From Protula sp. h YS-2021 (Eukaryota; Annelida; Polychaeta; Sabellida; Serpulidae): a stretch of DNA of 64,000 nt. Position 1 is the first letter of the stretch, and each line of letters opens with the position of its first letter. This document shows positions 20,841 to 32,799 of this stretch, in pieces. The notes below the pieces were generated by a model. That model was not told the DNA's origin, made no database searches, and saw only the letters and a list, made by a program, of their open reading frames with translations. The stretch spans positions 3,571,996 to 3,635,995 of the forward strand of contig OX457028.1 in the NCBI GenBank assembly GCA_949752745.1, written 5' to 3'. The position numbers and the translations under genes were made by a program.

Positions 20841-22195
20841 CATTGTAAAGAGAACCATTGGCGTAAGATACCTCCATGCAATTTTTTTAGATTTCTCAAC
20901 AGCTTTTACCCGCAAAAAATATATATTAATATTGGCAATTATGGTGGTGATTGTTTTTTACATCTTGTCTTTATGTTTGTCTCGCAGAGCTGGATAAATT
21001 TAGTTATAAAATAAAGTGAAGTTTATGTATTGGTTTATCATACTGAATATAATAAATAAAGCAGTTGGTTATGATAAACAAAGCAGCTGCTTATGATAAA
21101 TAAAGCTGCTAGTTATTATAAATAAAGCTGTTTATTGTAAAAATTAAATTTGCTTATTACACTGATTTCAAAAGCTCGTTGTATTGAATAAGACAGTAAA
21201 ATAATTATGCATGAACAACAATTACTAAAACATAAATATATCGCGTTGCAGGAGATGCCTAGACGTTACACCTTTGTTAAATACCTATACTTGATGTATT
21301 GTTTCTATTATGCAGCTATTCATCCAGTATTGTGTGAATACTTATAGTAATCCTATGTGAAAGAGTGATCTTAAGTTGAGTCTCATAGAGTACGTAATAT
21401 CGATTTGTACTGACCTTTTTACTGTGCTACCAACCCTGTCCTTCACTTCTAGTTTTGCAAAAGTACATGTTTTTCTCCTGTTGCACTCTTACCAACTATA
21501 TTCAACATCTAAACATCTATAAATGTACATTATCTGTCCCTCTTACTTTTTGTGTTATAAATAGTCAACCATAAGTAGTGATATGCAAAGATGTTATTAG
21601 GTACTTATCAAATGAAATGGTTAGATAACAATGCTTCGGCAGAGAATTTGGGTGTTAAACTTTCGCTTTATTAGGAACAAGTTATTGCTAGCTTCGTGGT
21701 TTAGTTGTTTGCAGAGAAACATATCCAAATTATTGCAAAATTAAAAGAACAATAGCAAATTTAATTTTGAAATCAGTTAAACGGTATTGCAAGCAATTTC
21801 GCATACAGGGTTAGAGGTAAGAACAGTTATAGTAGGTCAACAATAGGTCCGTAGCAGATAAAAATAGACAAAACAATAACGATTAATAAAAAACATGTTA
21901 TTCCGCAGGACGACTTCATGCATAGACATCACAATGTATTGACAACTGCGGGAATATATTTTTTTTTCTTTTTGTACAGTGAGTTTTTATGAATTTATTT
22001 CTCAAGATATCTTGGTCTCTCAAAATTGAAAGAAGTCTTGTTGGAAAAAGATGTCGTAAAAAAATTCAGCTTAAACTATTGTAAAATATGTTTAACTCTT
22101 TCCAAAAGGGCTTTGAACTTCAAACTTTGAACTTTGTTGTTCCTTTAGGTACATCAGTACAATGACTATCGGGTTTTAAGTATACAGGACATAAG

Positions 22196-22425
22196 GGTAT
22201 ATTACATAGGATAAATTTAGTACAGTGCGACATTACATAGGAGAAATCTAGTACAGTGCGACATTATATAGGACAAAGTTAGTACAGTGCGACATTATAT
22301 AGGACAAAGTTAGTACAGTGCAACATTATATAGGAGAAAGTTAGTGCAGTGCGACATTATACAGGAGAAGGTTAGTACAGTGCAACATTATATAGAAGAC
22401 AGTTAGTACAGTGCGACGTCTAGTT
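22196..22425. repeat. 31-bp minisatellite, about seven copies
   Basis: Units of 31 bases close to CATTATATAGGACAAAGTTAGTACAGTGCGA. Confidence 0.93.
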
Positions 22426-22429
22426 AAGA

Positions 22430-25400
22430 TAACCTCTGAATTAAGACCGCCTTTTGTAGATTCGTTGGAATTCATGCTTTAAAACCATCTTAAATAATCC
22501 CACATCTAAATTCAGGCCCCACAAATTGACAATAATCTGCATAATAAGACTAGTGTCACCTTGCATGTTCGCATGTTTTGAATGTTTATGCGTTAAATAA
22601 CGTGTGTAGTTAAGATGGCTGACACACACAAGTCATGCACCTTTCTAAACCAGTGGACCGAGTGACACTTCAACTACTTCCTTAAATGGTGCCAGCTCAA
22701 TATGCCGTTGCCCAAACAACATGTTGCACGTAACAGTCTGTGACAACCAGCGTTGAGGCATTAGACTGTTCATCCTCGGATAGATCATCAGCGAAAACTT
22801 CTGTCAACTCCACCTCGTTTATTATTATTTCAACACACATTCGCTCTCCTAGCTCAGAAACAGTAGCAACATTAACACATACACGCCATCTACAGGATAG
22901 TGAAAGCTACAAGTTGAAGCTTCAAAATGTCCACCAAAGTTACTCCTGATGCCACCAAACAGAGCAATTTCTTCATTGGCATATGAGCGACTTCCTCTGG
23001 CAAACCACAAATTTCAAACAATTTCAACAGCTTTTTGTGTTATTTTCAAAGGTTTGTTACTATTTTACTAAAACAAATCCGTAAGGTATACAAGTATAAT
23101 GAAGTTTTCGCTGTTACGACCATAAAACAATTTTACCAGCTTTGATGGCCCAATACTGTACTCTGTACTTAAAATAAACCATCCTGCAAAATTTAGTTCC
23201 GACTTTAGATTGTATAATACCTAATTTCCGTTGTCCCATCAATATCCTTATATTAAGCACTCCGATACTAACCCTCTTCAGTTCTCTATTTTTAGTTAGG
23301 AGTTGTAGTCGGTTATTTAGCTTTAAATAATTACATTTAATGTATCTAATATTTTTAAAAAATCTGAATTAAATGTGTTTAAATGTCTGAAACGCACAAT
23401 TACAGTTGAATCTAACTGCAGTCGAAATTACAATAATAACAATTGCAATTTGGCATTGACTTGAGGTTTTCTTTATCGGGTAGAAGTTGCAATTAATCTG
23501 CGCATAATCTGCCAGATAATCCTGCTGACAATGATCCATATGAAAACCGGTGTACTCGTAATCGTAGCTTGTCATAAATACTTGAGCATCAACCAGTCGC
23601 TTACTTCATTCTCGAGCTCGCGGCAGTCTGCGGTAGGATGTGGTGCACAGCAATCTTCACACGCGGAGGAATGCCTATCGTAGTCAGCACTTGTGATGTT
23701 GATGAGACGACTGAATGGATATGAGAGTGTGGCTACCTCGGCCAAACATGCGAATGCTGTGTGCTGATCTAAGCATAAACATACACAAAGTATATGTTCA
23801 GCAACTAAACCGATGCCAAATTATGTTGAAATTTCGAAATCGAACAATAATTTTCCAGTATGAAATGCAAAACATTCTAAAGTTTTGAAAAATAATCTAT
23901 TCGGCTAATGTTGGAAATGTTTACATGAAAACATCACCAAGAAATATATTTTTTTCTTCTTCCTTTAGGAACTGAATTGACAACGTCTTGATAGTCGTTA
24001 GCTGTTGACGACATGTTTATCCATAACGAGAAGTGAAGCTACACGCAAAGGCTACTCACAAAAAAACATTCACGTCATCCAGCTTACAAAATGGAATCAG
24101 GTGCGCAGAGATTGTAGACGATATAACCTGAATTAGCTTTGAAAATCTGTGTCACGTTATCCCTGAACGGAAACGGTGCGCGATTTGAGTGCGATTGCGC
24201 AAAGATGTTGTAGTTGAAATAAGCAGGAAGGAACGACGACGAAGTTATTATTGGTTTGTGCCAGTTTTAACTTTGCTTACTGACTCTCTTACTGACTCAT
24301 TTACTGACTTAGTGATATTAATTGAGATAAGCCTAAAACATCTAGGACTTGATTTATTGCTTTCCTATTTTTATTGCAAAATATATTGAGCATTCAAGAT
24401 ACGAAAATAAAATAAAAATAACAACGAGGCATAGTACAAATAAAAAGTTAAATTAATAACTCAGTCAGGGTAATAAATATGTACCTTTTTGGCAATTACT
24501 GTGCACGCACAGAAAGTATGTTTCTAATTTTATGTCATAAAAATCCTAAATCATAGTTTCATTGCGCTTTTAATATCGAAATTTAGAAAAGAAATCTTGA
24601 TGTTGGACGTACAGTATTTTTCAAGTCGAAAATCGAAAGTTTACTCTCAGCTATATTTATTTCTAATTTTTTTTAAGTAAGATTTGTTGATATACCACAA
24701 ATACCACAATTAATCTGTAATTCCCATAATAAAAATGCACATTCACCGATCGGCACACTAAGCTTGGTTTTCTGCAAGAAGAAATAATATTTTTTGTCCT
24801 GTTTTCTGATGCTTTGAGGAGAAATCATTTATGCTGTTTTACCTCTTTAAGTAATGCTGCAACAAGTGAAATACATAGAAATTGAACATCTGCCATAATG
24901 TTTTTTGACAACTTGCATTCATTCAATACCTCATGCAAAGACAAAAATGTGCGGATAAGAGCCGTTACCACCATATTTTATCGCCTTATTTTATCGTAAG
25001 GCACTTCTCTAAGTTAAAGTAAGTGGTTTGATTAAGTCGTCTCAGGTCACAGATGAGTGTCTTCTTCATCCGTAATGTCTGAGAAAAGTAAGCTCCGAGG
25101 AATATACACATAACTGACAGTTCGTTTATACGTTTTTCTTGATTCAATGCTTTTAGTACATATACCTAAAAGCAAAGAAAAGTCAACGATATTTTTAGAC
25201 GAATAAACAGGTAGAAAACTGGGTGGTTTTACAGTGGGAACCATAGGGAAATAACATTGTTTTATATAAGATTGCTTAACAGTTTTCGAAGAAACGGAGC
25301 GATTGAATATTTCTGAAATTGAAAAGCTTTTTAAATAAGAATAAGGATAACTAGACTAATAACGACTATTCCGCAATATGATGATGCGTTGCCTGGAGAA

Positions 25401-25510
25401 CGAAGAGTGCCAGATATCTCAATAGCCTATACCGAACGTTTTTAACAAATTCTTAATTATTCATAGCTTTTCTAATGATATCAGGGTTTTCAAGATTCAG
25501 ATTCAGATCA
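22430..25510. other. Intergenic stretch, no gene recognised
   Basis: No frame here shows a recognisable domain or convincing splice structure. The sequence is AT-rich with scattered short open frames only. Confidence 0.4.
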
Positions 25511-25520
25511 GCACACAGCA

Positions 25521-25678
25521 TTCGCTTGTATTAATGCTTGCATGTAAGGACGGGCGTCTTGTCAATGTCACAGGAGCTGACTATGGTATGTATTCTTCCG
25601 CATGTCAGAACTACGCACCACATCCTACTGAAGACTGCAGTGATCTCGTCTATGAGAAGAAACCAAGATATTTTCCAG
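25521..25678 (+). CDS. Single exon resembling a SUEL-type galactose/rhamnose-binding lectin domain
   Basis: Between an acceptor (cagcacacag at 25520) and a donor (ttccag/gtgtat at 25679) lies a 158-base open exon. Its translation has the start of the SUEL lectin fold: a hydrophobic strand followed by LAC--G-L-NV-GADYGMY-S-C, then T-DC about 15 residues later. Known domains read L-C--G--I-V--A-YGR------C. The second half, with the FGDPC-GT-KYL signature, is not found before a dispersed repeat begins at 25690. This could be one exon of a gene disrupted or lengthened by that insertion, or a lone fragment. No initiator Met or signal peptide is seen. Confidence 0.4.
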
Positions 25679-25689
25679 GTGTATCTGAC

Positions 25690-25800
25690 ATATCTTTCAC
25701 AGGGGCGGATCCAACTTTTAGATAAGGGTTCGATGGTTTCAACAGCTGAAACCTTGAGTTTAACAGTCAAACTTTTTTCGAAAGCATCCAAAATTAATCT
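25690..25800. repeat. Dispersed repeat, member 3
   Basis: Reverse-complement relative of 10745-10875 (ggcggatccaacttt, gaaaccttgagtttaacag). It begins 12 bases after the lectin-like exon's donor. Confidence 0.6.
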
Positions 25801-26429
25801 CCTGGTGCCGCCTCTGCGTTCACGTGATTCTTGTGTAATGTTTGGTTGCAGTTGGCCGGTGTAACAGTTAATCTTGCCATCTAGCCACTCAACTCCAGGG
25901 GTGGAAGCTGGACTAGCTTTTCAACCCATCAGGCATAATTTAATTATCCCTGTCCAGCTTCCAGCAATCCAGACTTGCTCCGACTTCCCCCGACCCACCC
26001 ATTTTTCCTCCATTCTGCAAAGGAAGAACGACTTACATCTCAAAGCCATCTTCACAGTTTCTCTGATCGAGATCGAGGCAAGCCGGTTGCTTTTTTGTGA
26101 ATTTGCTCCTTTAATGTAGAGGAAATCACTTGGTTAAACAAGAAGAATTTCTCGAATAAAAATAATTATTTTAATAAAACAGAGTGACTAACAACCACAG
26201 GACCTAGACTTCAGTCTATGAAATGTGCCAAAGAAAGAATGCAGTCAACAGGCTCCGCATACTCGCACAACCTACCCATGTACGTCTAGCAGTCAAAAGG
26301 CCCCACAGATGCACACAACGTGCCCATTCACATCTGGCAGTTTTTTACCTTCGCTTATTAGTCCCCCAGCCCATCGTAGTTCGGGGAACGTATGAAACGG
26401 GCCGTGTCCGTCGAGCCATCTGTGTGTCC

Positions 26430-27060
26430 CTATCTATAGTGGTAAGTTTGTACGCGCCATATCTCAGTAACTAATACAGTGATTTTAGTCTTTCTTGTAC
26501 CGAGAGAGAACATGTATTAGAAGTTTGCAATGCGTTATTATTTTTTCATTTTACTTAAAGAATTAAAAATTTCTAGATTTTCAAAATGTAGGAAAAGTGT
26601 GCAATTCTCCCTATGTAGAGTGGTAAGATTGTAGTGTTTGTAGTGTATAGTGGGAAGCTTGTACTCGCCGTATCTCAGGAACCAATATAGTAATTTCATT
26701 TCTTTCTTGCAGTGAGGGAGAACTTATATTGGAGGTGGGGTTATTTTTTATTTTTCTCAAAAATGGAAAAATTGCCATATTTTTTAAAGCTATAAAATAT
26801 CTAATGGCCTCTATATATAGTGGTAGTTTGTACGCGCTATATCTCGGTAACTAGTAAAGTGATTTCATTTATTTCTTGCACCAAAGAAAATCTATTAGAA
26901 ATGTGCAACGCGTTGTTATCTTTTATTTTTCTTTAAAAATTAGAAAACTGCCCAGAATTTTAACTGTGTTGAAAAGACACACAGAAAGAGCGCATATTAG
27001 TGATTTGGAGCGTGTAATCATTTTGAATTTTTCGCAAAAATATAAAAATGTCTGCAAAAT
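26430..27060. repeat. Diverged tandem repeat, about 170-210 bp unit
   Basis: TAGTGGTAAGTTTGTACGCGC-ATATCTC-GTAACTA recurs near 26440, 26650 and 26825, each followed by ttcttgca--gagagaa, tattagaa and a T-rich/A-rich tail. A fourth partial copy may lie near 26990. Confidence 0.7.
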
Positions 27061-27399
27061 CACGATCTTTTCAATTGACGTAGCTATTCCGCGCTGGTCT
27101 ATACTACTAGGAGGAATTGAATAAGACCTTGCAGAGTGGAAGAACATACATTGAAGTAGTCCACCTGGTTTTCGCTTTTACCAGTTCGTGGGAAACGTCG
27201 AAATTGTCAAAATAGCAATTTTTGAACAAAAATATATTCATATTTACAAAAAATCATGTTTGCTCAGCTGATTTCAAGTTCCTAAGATTGTTGCGCGGCA
27301 GTTTTACCGACATAATTGTTAACTGTTTAACTCAGTGACACTTCATTAAATACTAAAGTCTAGATTTTTATTATTTTTGTCTGATTCAAAGAAGTCTGT

Positions 27400-28880
27400 T
27401 TATTTGTACTCACATCAGTGAGGTAGACGAGACGAACTGTGGGACCGGGATGGAGCGGGGGAGCTGTTGGATGTATGACTTTACTTTTGCATGTCCGTGC
27501 AAGTACGGGGTGAACGAGGCGAGTTCCGAGGAGACGGTTGCCAAGGCGCTGTCGTACGAGATGCTCAGCAAGTCTAGACTTAAGCGGAAGGTGCTCACTG
27601 CCCATCCACAGACTAACGCCCAGCAAAAAACCGGACAAACCACGGCCGCAAGATAAAAAAACGCCACCTGCGATGTGGACAGTCAGGAACTGTTTATAAA
27701 TCGTATAGTTAAAACAAACAGCACTGTTTTGCTCTTAGACTTTAACATTATCATTTTCCTTGCTGTCCTTTGAGGCACTCTATATTTATTGGTTAGAGGG
27801 AGGGCTACAACACCCCAGTCTTTGAGGCACTCCACGTTTAAACTTTATAGTGGAGGGACGGAATGCGCCATTTCAGTATAATATGTGTGTGTGTGGGGGG
27901 GGGGGGAGATTCCGATATGCCCATAGCCGTTGCAACGGATCTAAAGAACAATGCAAACGCAGCGAAATGAAGCGACGAGATGTTTTAATTTCTCCGAGAA
28001 TAAAGATTAAACGCCCATTTTTAGCCCCCAGCCAAAATTTGGATGAGAGCTTTTGGAACGATTATTCCGTGCGTACGTCCGCAAACCTTTGGGATGCTAT
28101 AGTTTGTACGTAGCAGAAGATTTAATTTCCTTGCTCGGAACGTTTTGAGATTTTTCAGTTTGATCATCCAAAAATTGTCGAAATTATGGCATCCTGAACT
28201 TTCATAGAGGCGACTTTGTATGCATCACTTTGACATGAAACTTATGCAGTGAAAGTATACACTTAAACAAATCAAATCAATCAATCCAAACCATTAATTT
28301 TAATTTATCAGGCCTTTCTGTGCAACAGGTGTCACTAATAAATCGAGTCAAGTGCCATCCTATAACTGCATTTCAGTTTCAATTCCGAATGCTTCAACAA
28401 TGCTTTGCATCTCTGATGCCTATGTTTGTATGTTATTATCGTCCTATTTGGTTAACAGTTAACAAAAGTAAATTCGTATAATCAGTCATGCACCTAAATA
28501 TGATTCACGTGGATTGCTTATGGGTGTAGTTACCGTGGGTTGTTGGTGGGGTGGTGGTCTACTTTTCAAGCCAGACTTCGGGTAAGTGTTCAATTTAAGA
28601 TATTGAAAATGAACCGAGTTAAGAAAACTATGTCCTGACAATATGTTTGCAATTAACGTGTGTTTTAAATATAAGCCAATTCGCACTTTCGGGTCTTTCC
28701 GGTGGAGGTGTTTTTTCGACTGCAAATTGTTTGAGATATGACTTTTTACCATTTTCTCCTGATCCAACAAGGCCTGATAACATATTGTCAATTAATTACC
28801 TCTCTAAGATACGGAGTCTAGGTAAACAACTCTCCTTCCCGAACACGGCCACTAATTGTAAATGAGACACATTAGGTAAT
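27400..28880. other. Unrecognised region, GC-richer patch without assignable gene
   Basis: Positions 27440-27660 are GC-richer than the surroundings and open in several frames on both strands, so openness is not informative. None of the translations resembles a family I know. A (GT)/(G)n run lies at 27885-27907. No gene is called. Confidence 0.35.
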
Positions 28881-29102
28881 AAGTTTCTAAGTTTTCAAGC
28901 CTTACGAAAACCAAGAGACAACTTGGTAGGAAGAACAAAAACACTGTCACCAACACAAGTTTTTAGTTCCGAAAAGGACCAATTGAAAACCCTATAAGGT
29001 TGAAACGCGAAAGATACCAATTTAGTTTTATTGCATTAAGAATCAGCTGACGCTTACAGATCAGAAATCGGGAATGGCATTAGTTTTATCAGAAGTTCAA
29101 TT

Positions 29103-30656
29103 CTAGCAACGATCACTGAACATTACAACCCTCAACGTAGATTTAGACTTAGGTGCCTGACCATGTCTACATGGTTTCAAAGATAAGCAAATGCTTATCA
29201 TAAGCAGAAAAATAAAAAAAATTACTAGAATTATAGTTACCCAAGGTAACCACATTTTGGAAGAACACTCGCTAAAACGGGGTTTTTCGGTAGTAGCAAT
29301 AGCATTCAATGCACTTGTTGGATTGAACAATCCAATTATAGCGCAATAATTTTGAAAGAAAAGAATTAGAACCCCTAAAGATACAAAGAAGGTTACCCCT
29401 GTAATTGTCTGCAAATCCCTATTAAAAAAGGAAGGGTTAAGAGATTTAAGTCAGCGCTCAATCTTGATACCTTGTCGACATAAACCTATTTATTTTCTTT
29501 TATGGCTTATGCTGTGCGCTGAAGTCTCTGACTTCTGAATAACATTTGAAAGGGTACGTTCAAATATTTTAGTTTGAGGATATTCAACATGCACTTCATT
29601 ATGTTTTTCCAAATATTGAGTAATATTATTAATTTGAAAACGTGTACCATAGAATGCAAAAAGTGCTGGCAAATTATGTGTTCGAACCATAGTTGGGATA
29701 TGATCAGAATGACAATAATCTAAAGAGGCTGGAATAAATATTTGCTTTCAAGGAACAAGAACACGGTAAGCTTATGACACATAATTTACAAGGAGTTACT
29801 TGTTTAGGAGTTTCTGACCTGCACGTCTGCAACCAGTTATCATCTGCGGTAGAAATAAAATATCTAATGGGTTTCAATTCAATAATATGTGTTTCTAATT
29901 TTGGGTATCAGACTTCATGATCAATTAAAAATAACGCGAACGCACAGGATGGATTCGAAGCTTCTTGTACTGCCAACCTTTGAGAGCAGCGCCTTAAAAT
30001 TTTAGTATTGCACCATTCAGATTCAGAGTCAGACAGTGTTATACAAATTGATTATCACTACTAATGGCAATATGAAGTTTATCGAAAATTAATCTAGACA
30101 ATTCTGTTCTTCCGTCGCTTAAAACCATTGGCAAGCTGTGAATTTTGTACGCGGTGAACACTGTAGAAATGCACGTCAAAGGAATTTACACCGTCACATA
30201 TAAATAGCTGTTATCACGAACATAGGTGATGTCCTGTAGATTGTAGTAAGAGGCGACGTCGATGTGGGTTATTTTAAACGAAGCAGATTTAGCAATCTCA
30301 GAAGCAATAGAGTTTATCACTTTTGAAGGAACAAATGGAGGGACTAAATAATAGGCAAATAACCATCCATTAGTATGGCACTAATTTCTCGTGCCGAAAC
30401 ATAACGAAACATAACGAATATCAACCGCAGTCAATACATTGTTTTCCATACAGATGAAATATCTTTATATGACAGTAATTGTTCTTCTTTGAAATGTCTT
30501 ATCATTTTTAATGGCTAAAATCTGTCTCTTCACTATTTCATTATCATGCACAGTAATTAGGCCAAATACAAACTGTGTCAAGTTTGTACGCGATTGTGTG
30601 ATGCCAGACACTCTGGATGTTCTCGAAATTGGCCTTGGCGCTAAAGACGACGCCAT
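29103..30656 (-). pseudogene. Decayed env-like glycoprotein ORF of an invertebrate LTR retroelement
   Basis: A chain of open segments on the minus strand in changing frames (30656-30465, about 30430-29900, about 29815-29700, 29690-29490, 29414-29103) is broken by several stops and frameshifts. Landmarks are a C-x2-C-x5-C-x-C cluster near 29790-29745 and, near the C terminus, two hydrophobic segments (about 29400-29325 and 29250-29175). The second is a strong membrane anchor followed by a basic, Cys-containing tail. This matches the plan of env-like proteins carried by Gypsy/BEL-type elements in marine invertebrates. No gag, protease, RT or integrase is found next to it, and I could not delimit LTRs. 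It is not expected to make a functional protein. Confidence 0.55.
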
Positions 30657-31489
30657 ATTCTTGTCTGATAACCGTTCCCATTGATAACTCTAAATCCCAG
30701 GCGCAGACATAAATGTACAGAAACAGAAAGCATTACCATCTGTTTAAGAAAGAAAACAATACTGTCGGCAGTATATAGGCCTAATAACCAATGTTATTCA
30801 TTATTATAACAATGTCCCATGTAGTTGATTCCAAGCAAGACATAAATCTTGTTGAGTCTGCGTTTTTATAGCGTTTAGCTCCATCAAGTAAATATATATA
30901 TACGCATATCCAAAACAGATAAACTATATACAAAGTTTCCGAATTCATGCAATTTACAACACATTATCTATTTCACATTCAACTTCATTTGCGCGCTTGA
31001 CTTCAACTTCTTTTTTATAAAACTGCTACCTTTTCCAATTTTCATCCCGAATTCATATACACTATCATTTTTCTCAACTGGGCGCGAGCCGAGTACAACA
31101 ATACAACATATGATTTGATCTTAGCTTGCTTAATATGTTCATAAAAACATTAAAAAACCTAGATATCTTAATAATCTAGCTACCTATTTGCAAGCCCTGG
31201 CCTCGAACCATTGAAAGTTGGGGGACGAAAAGATAATGCTAGCATGTTTGGGGGGCGATTCTTGTGCTTTCACTGCTTGCAGTGGAGGTTGGGGTAATGG
31301 TGTTGTTGCTTTTGTCCTATTGGCTGCTGTAATTTATCTTCCATTTGTAATATATTTTCAGGACTTAACTAGCTTGTGGTCCAGATCCACCCCCACTTTC
31401 TGTATTATTATCGTCCGAACTATTTGCCCAAATAAAAGTCGAGTGCGGTGCGGTTTTAAATTGTACCTCTCTCACTTCCACTATGATAT

Positions 31490-31585
31490 TTTGGCCAAGA
31501 TATCCTAAAGGTGGCCAAGATATCCTAGGATATCTTGTCCACGGGGCCAAGATATCCGGGCGACCAAGATATCCTGCTACATCGG
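31490..31585. repeat. Cluster of CCAAGATATCC motifs
   Basis: Five or six copies of AAGATATCCT or its inverse AGGATATCTT within 95 bases, just upstream of the (AAT)n tract. Confidence 0.7.
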
Positions 31586-31642
31586 ATAATTGACTATTTG
31601 TTTCAGAAAATCTGGTATATTTTCAGGAATTCCTGCGTTTCA

Positions 31643-31759
<117 letters not shown>

Positions 31760-32799
31760 CAGAATAACGCAGCGTTTTATCTTTCTAAATTGAAAAGCCA
31801 AGAAACTGAATATTGACAAATTTTCCTTATTATGAAGAACATTTAACTGAATTAATGTTCTTATAGCGCCACTGATATAGCAAACATTTTATGTATTATA
31901 CTTTAAATAACGACTCATAGTAAAAAACTACGAATGAAGTCATTTCACAAATAACAAACTTTCTGTATTTCAGTGATATATAACTATAATAGATCACTGT
32001 TTTAAGTAGAAATAATATATTCTTTCTTTATATTTAAGTTTAATATTTTCCCAAACAACTTTCAATATTTTTAAGCTAGCAAATAATCACAGATGGACTT
32101 CTTGTAACGAATGGAATTAATGTAGTTAGCTCAACACACGAGTCATGCCACAACAATTTACTACGATTTCATTGATAATCATCTAGCTGTTGGATGTTGA
32201 TGACATGAAATTGCTGCACATGGGTTTCTCATCCCGTAATGTTTGTGTTTTTTTTTTCACTCAAAACAGGATTGAGTTATTTACTTAAGAGATGAGGTTA
32301 CTGATTTAATATTTCAAAATCGAGGTGCCAAGAAACTGTAGGGCTAAAATTTTGCAAAATTGTGATTAAATTAGTTAATTTTATGTACCTTTTAACACCT
32401 TTTATACATCAAAACATTTTCAAACATTTTGCAAGCTTTACTAAGTACAAAGAAGATGTAAATGTGAATACTGAAATGTGAATACTAATGTCGCATTACG
32501 TCACTCAGTTATACATTAGAGTGGTATTGATTGCATGCGATGGGATTACTTTGTTTACTGAGGTACTACAAGAAAGAGTCGACGTTAAATTAGTACGATT
32601 TTTAATTTGCGGTATCTGCATATTTCCTCAAGATTTAACGAAAATGGAACATGCAGATTCTATTTATATGAATCTAACAGTTAAAGTTCGTATACGCATT
32701 CATCAAGCATTGCTCTGATACCCCCCCCCCCCACATATTTCTGTTGTTTATTTTCTAGAGTCAAAGACATAATGTCACGTGTTTTTTCCTCCATTCCGA

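Larger units (their letters stand above)
18723..21990. repeat. Diverged segmental duplication, copy 2
   Basis: Partner of 4141-6100, in the same orientation. It keeps the CACGTG cluster (18915, 18950, 18966) and the remnant of the small minus-strand ORF (about 19140-19010, frameshifted). It has gained a 122-bp triplication (20468-20840) and a dispersed repeat (20283-20400) between matching blocks. Confidence 0.7.

Noticed and set aside
27410..27667. Possible membrane-protein exon on the minus strand
   Set aside because: It starts with GTG, the same interval is open in other frames on both strands, and no family resemblance is visible.
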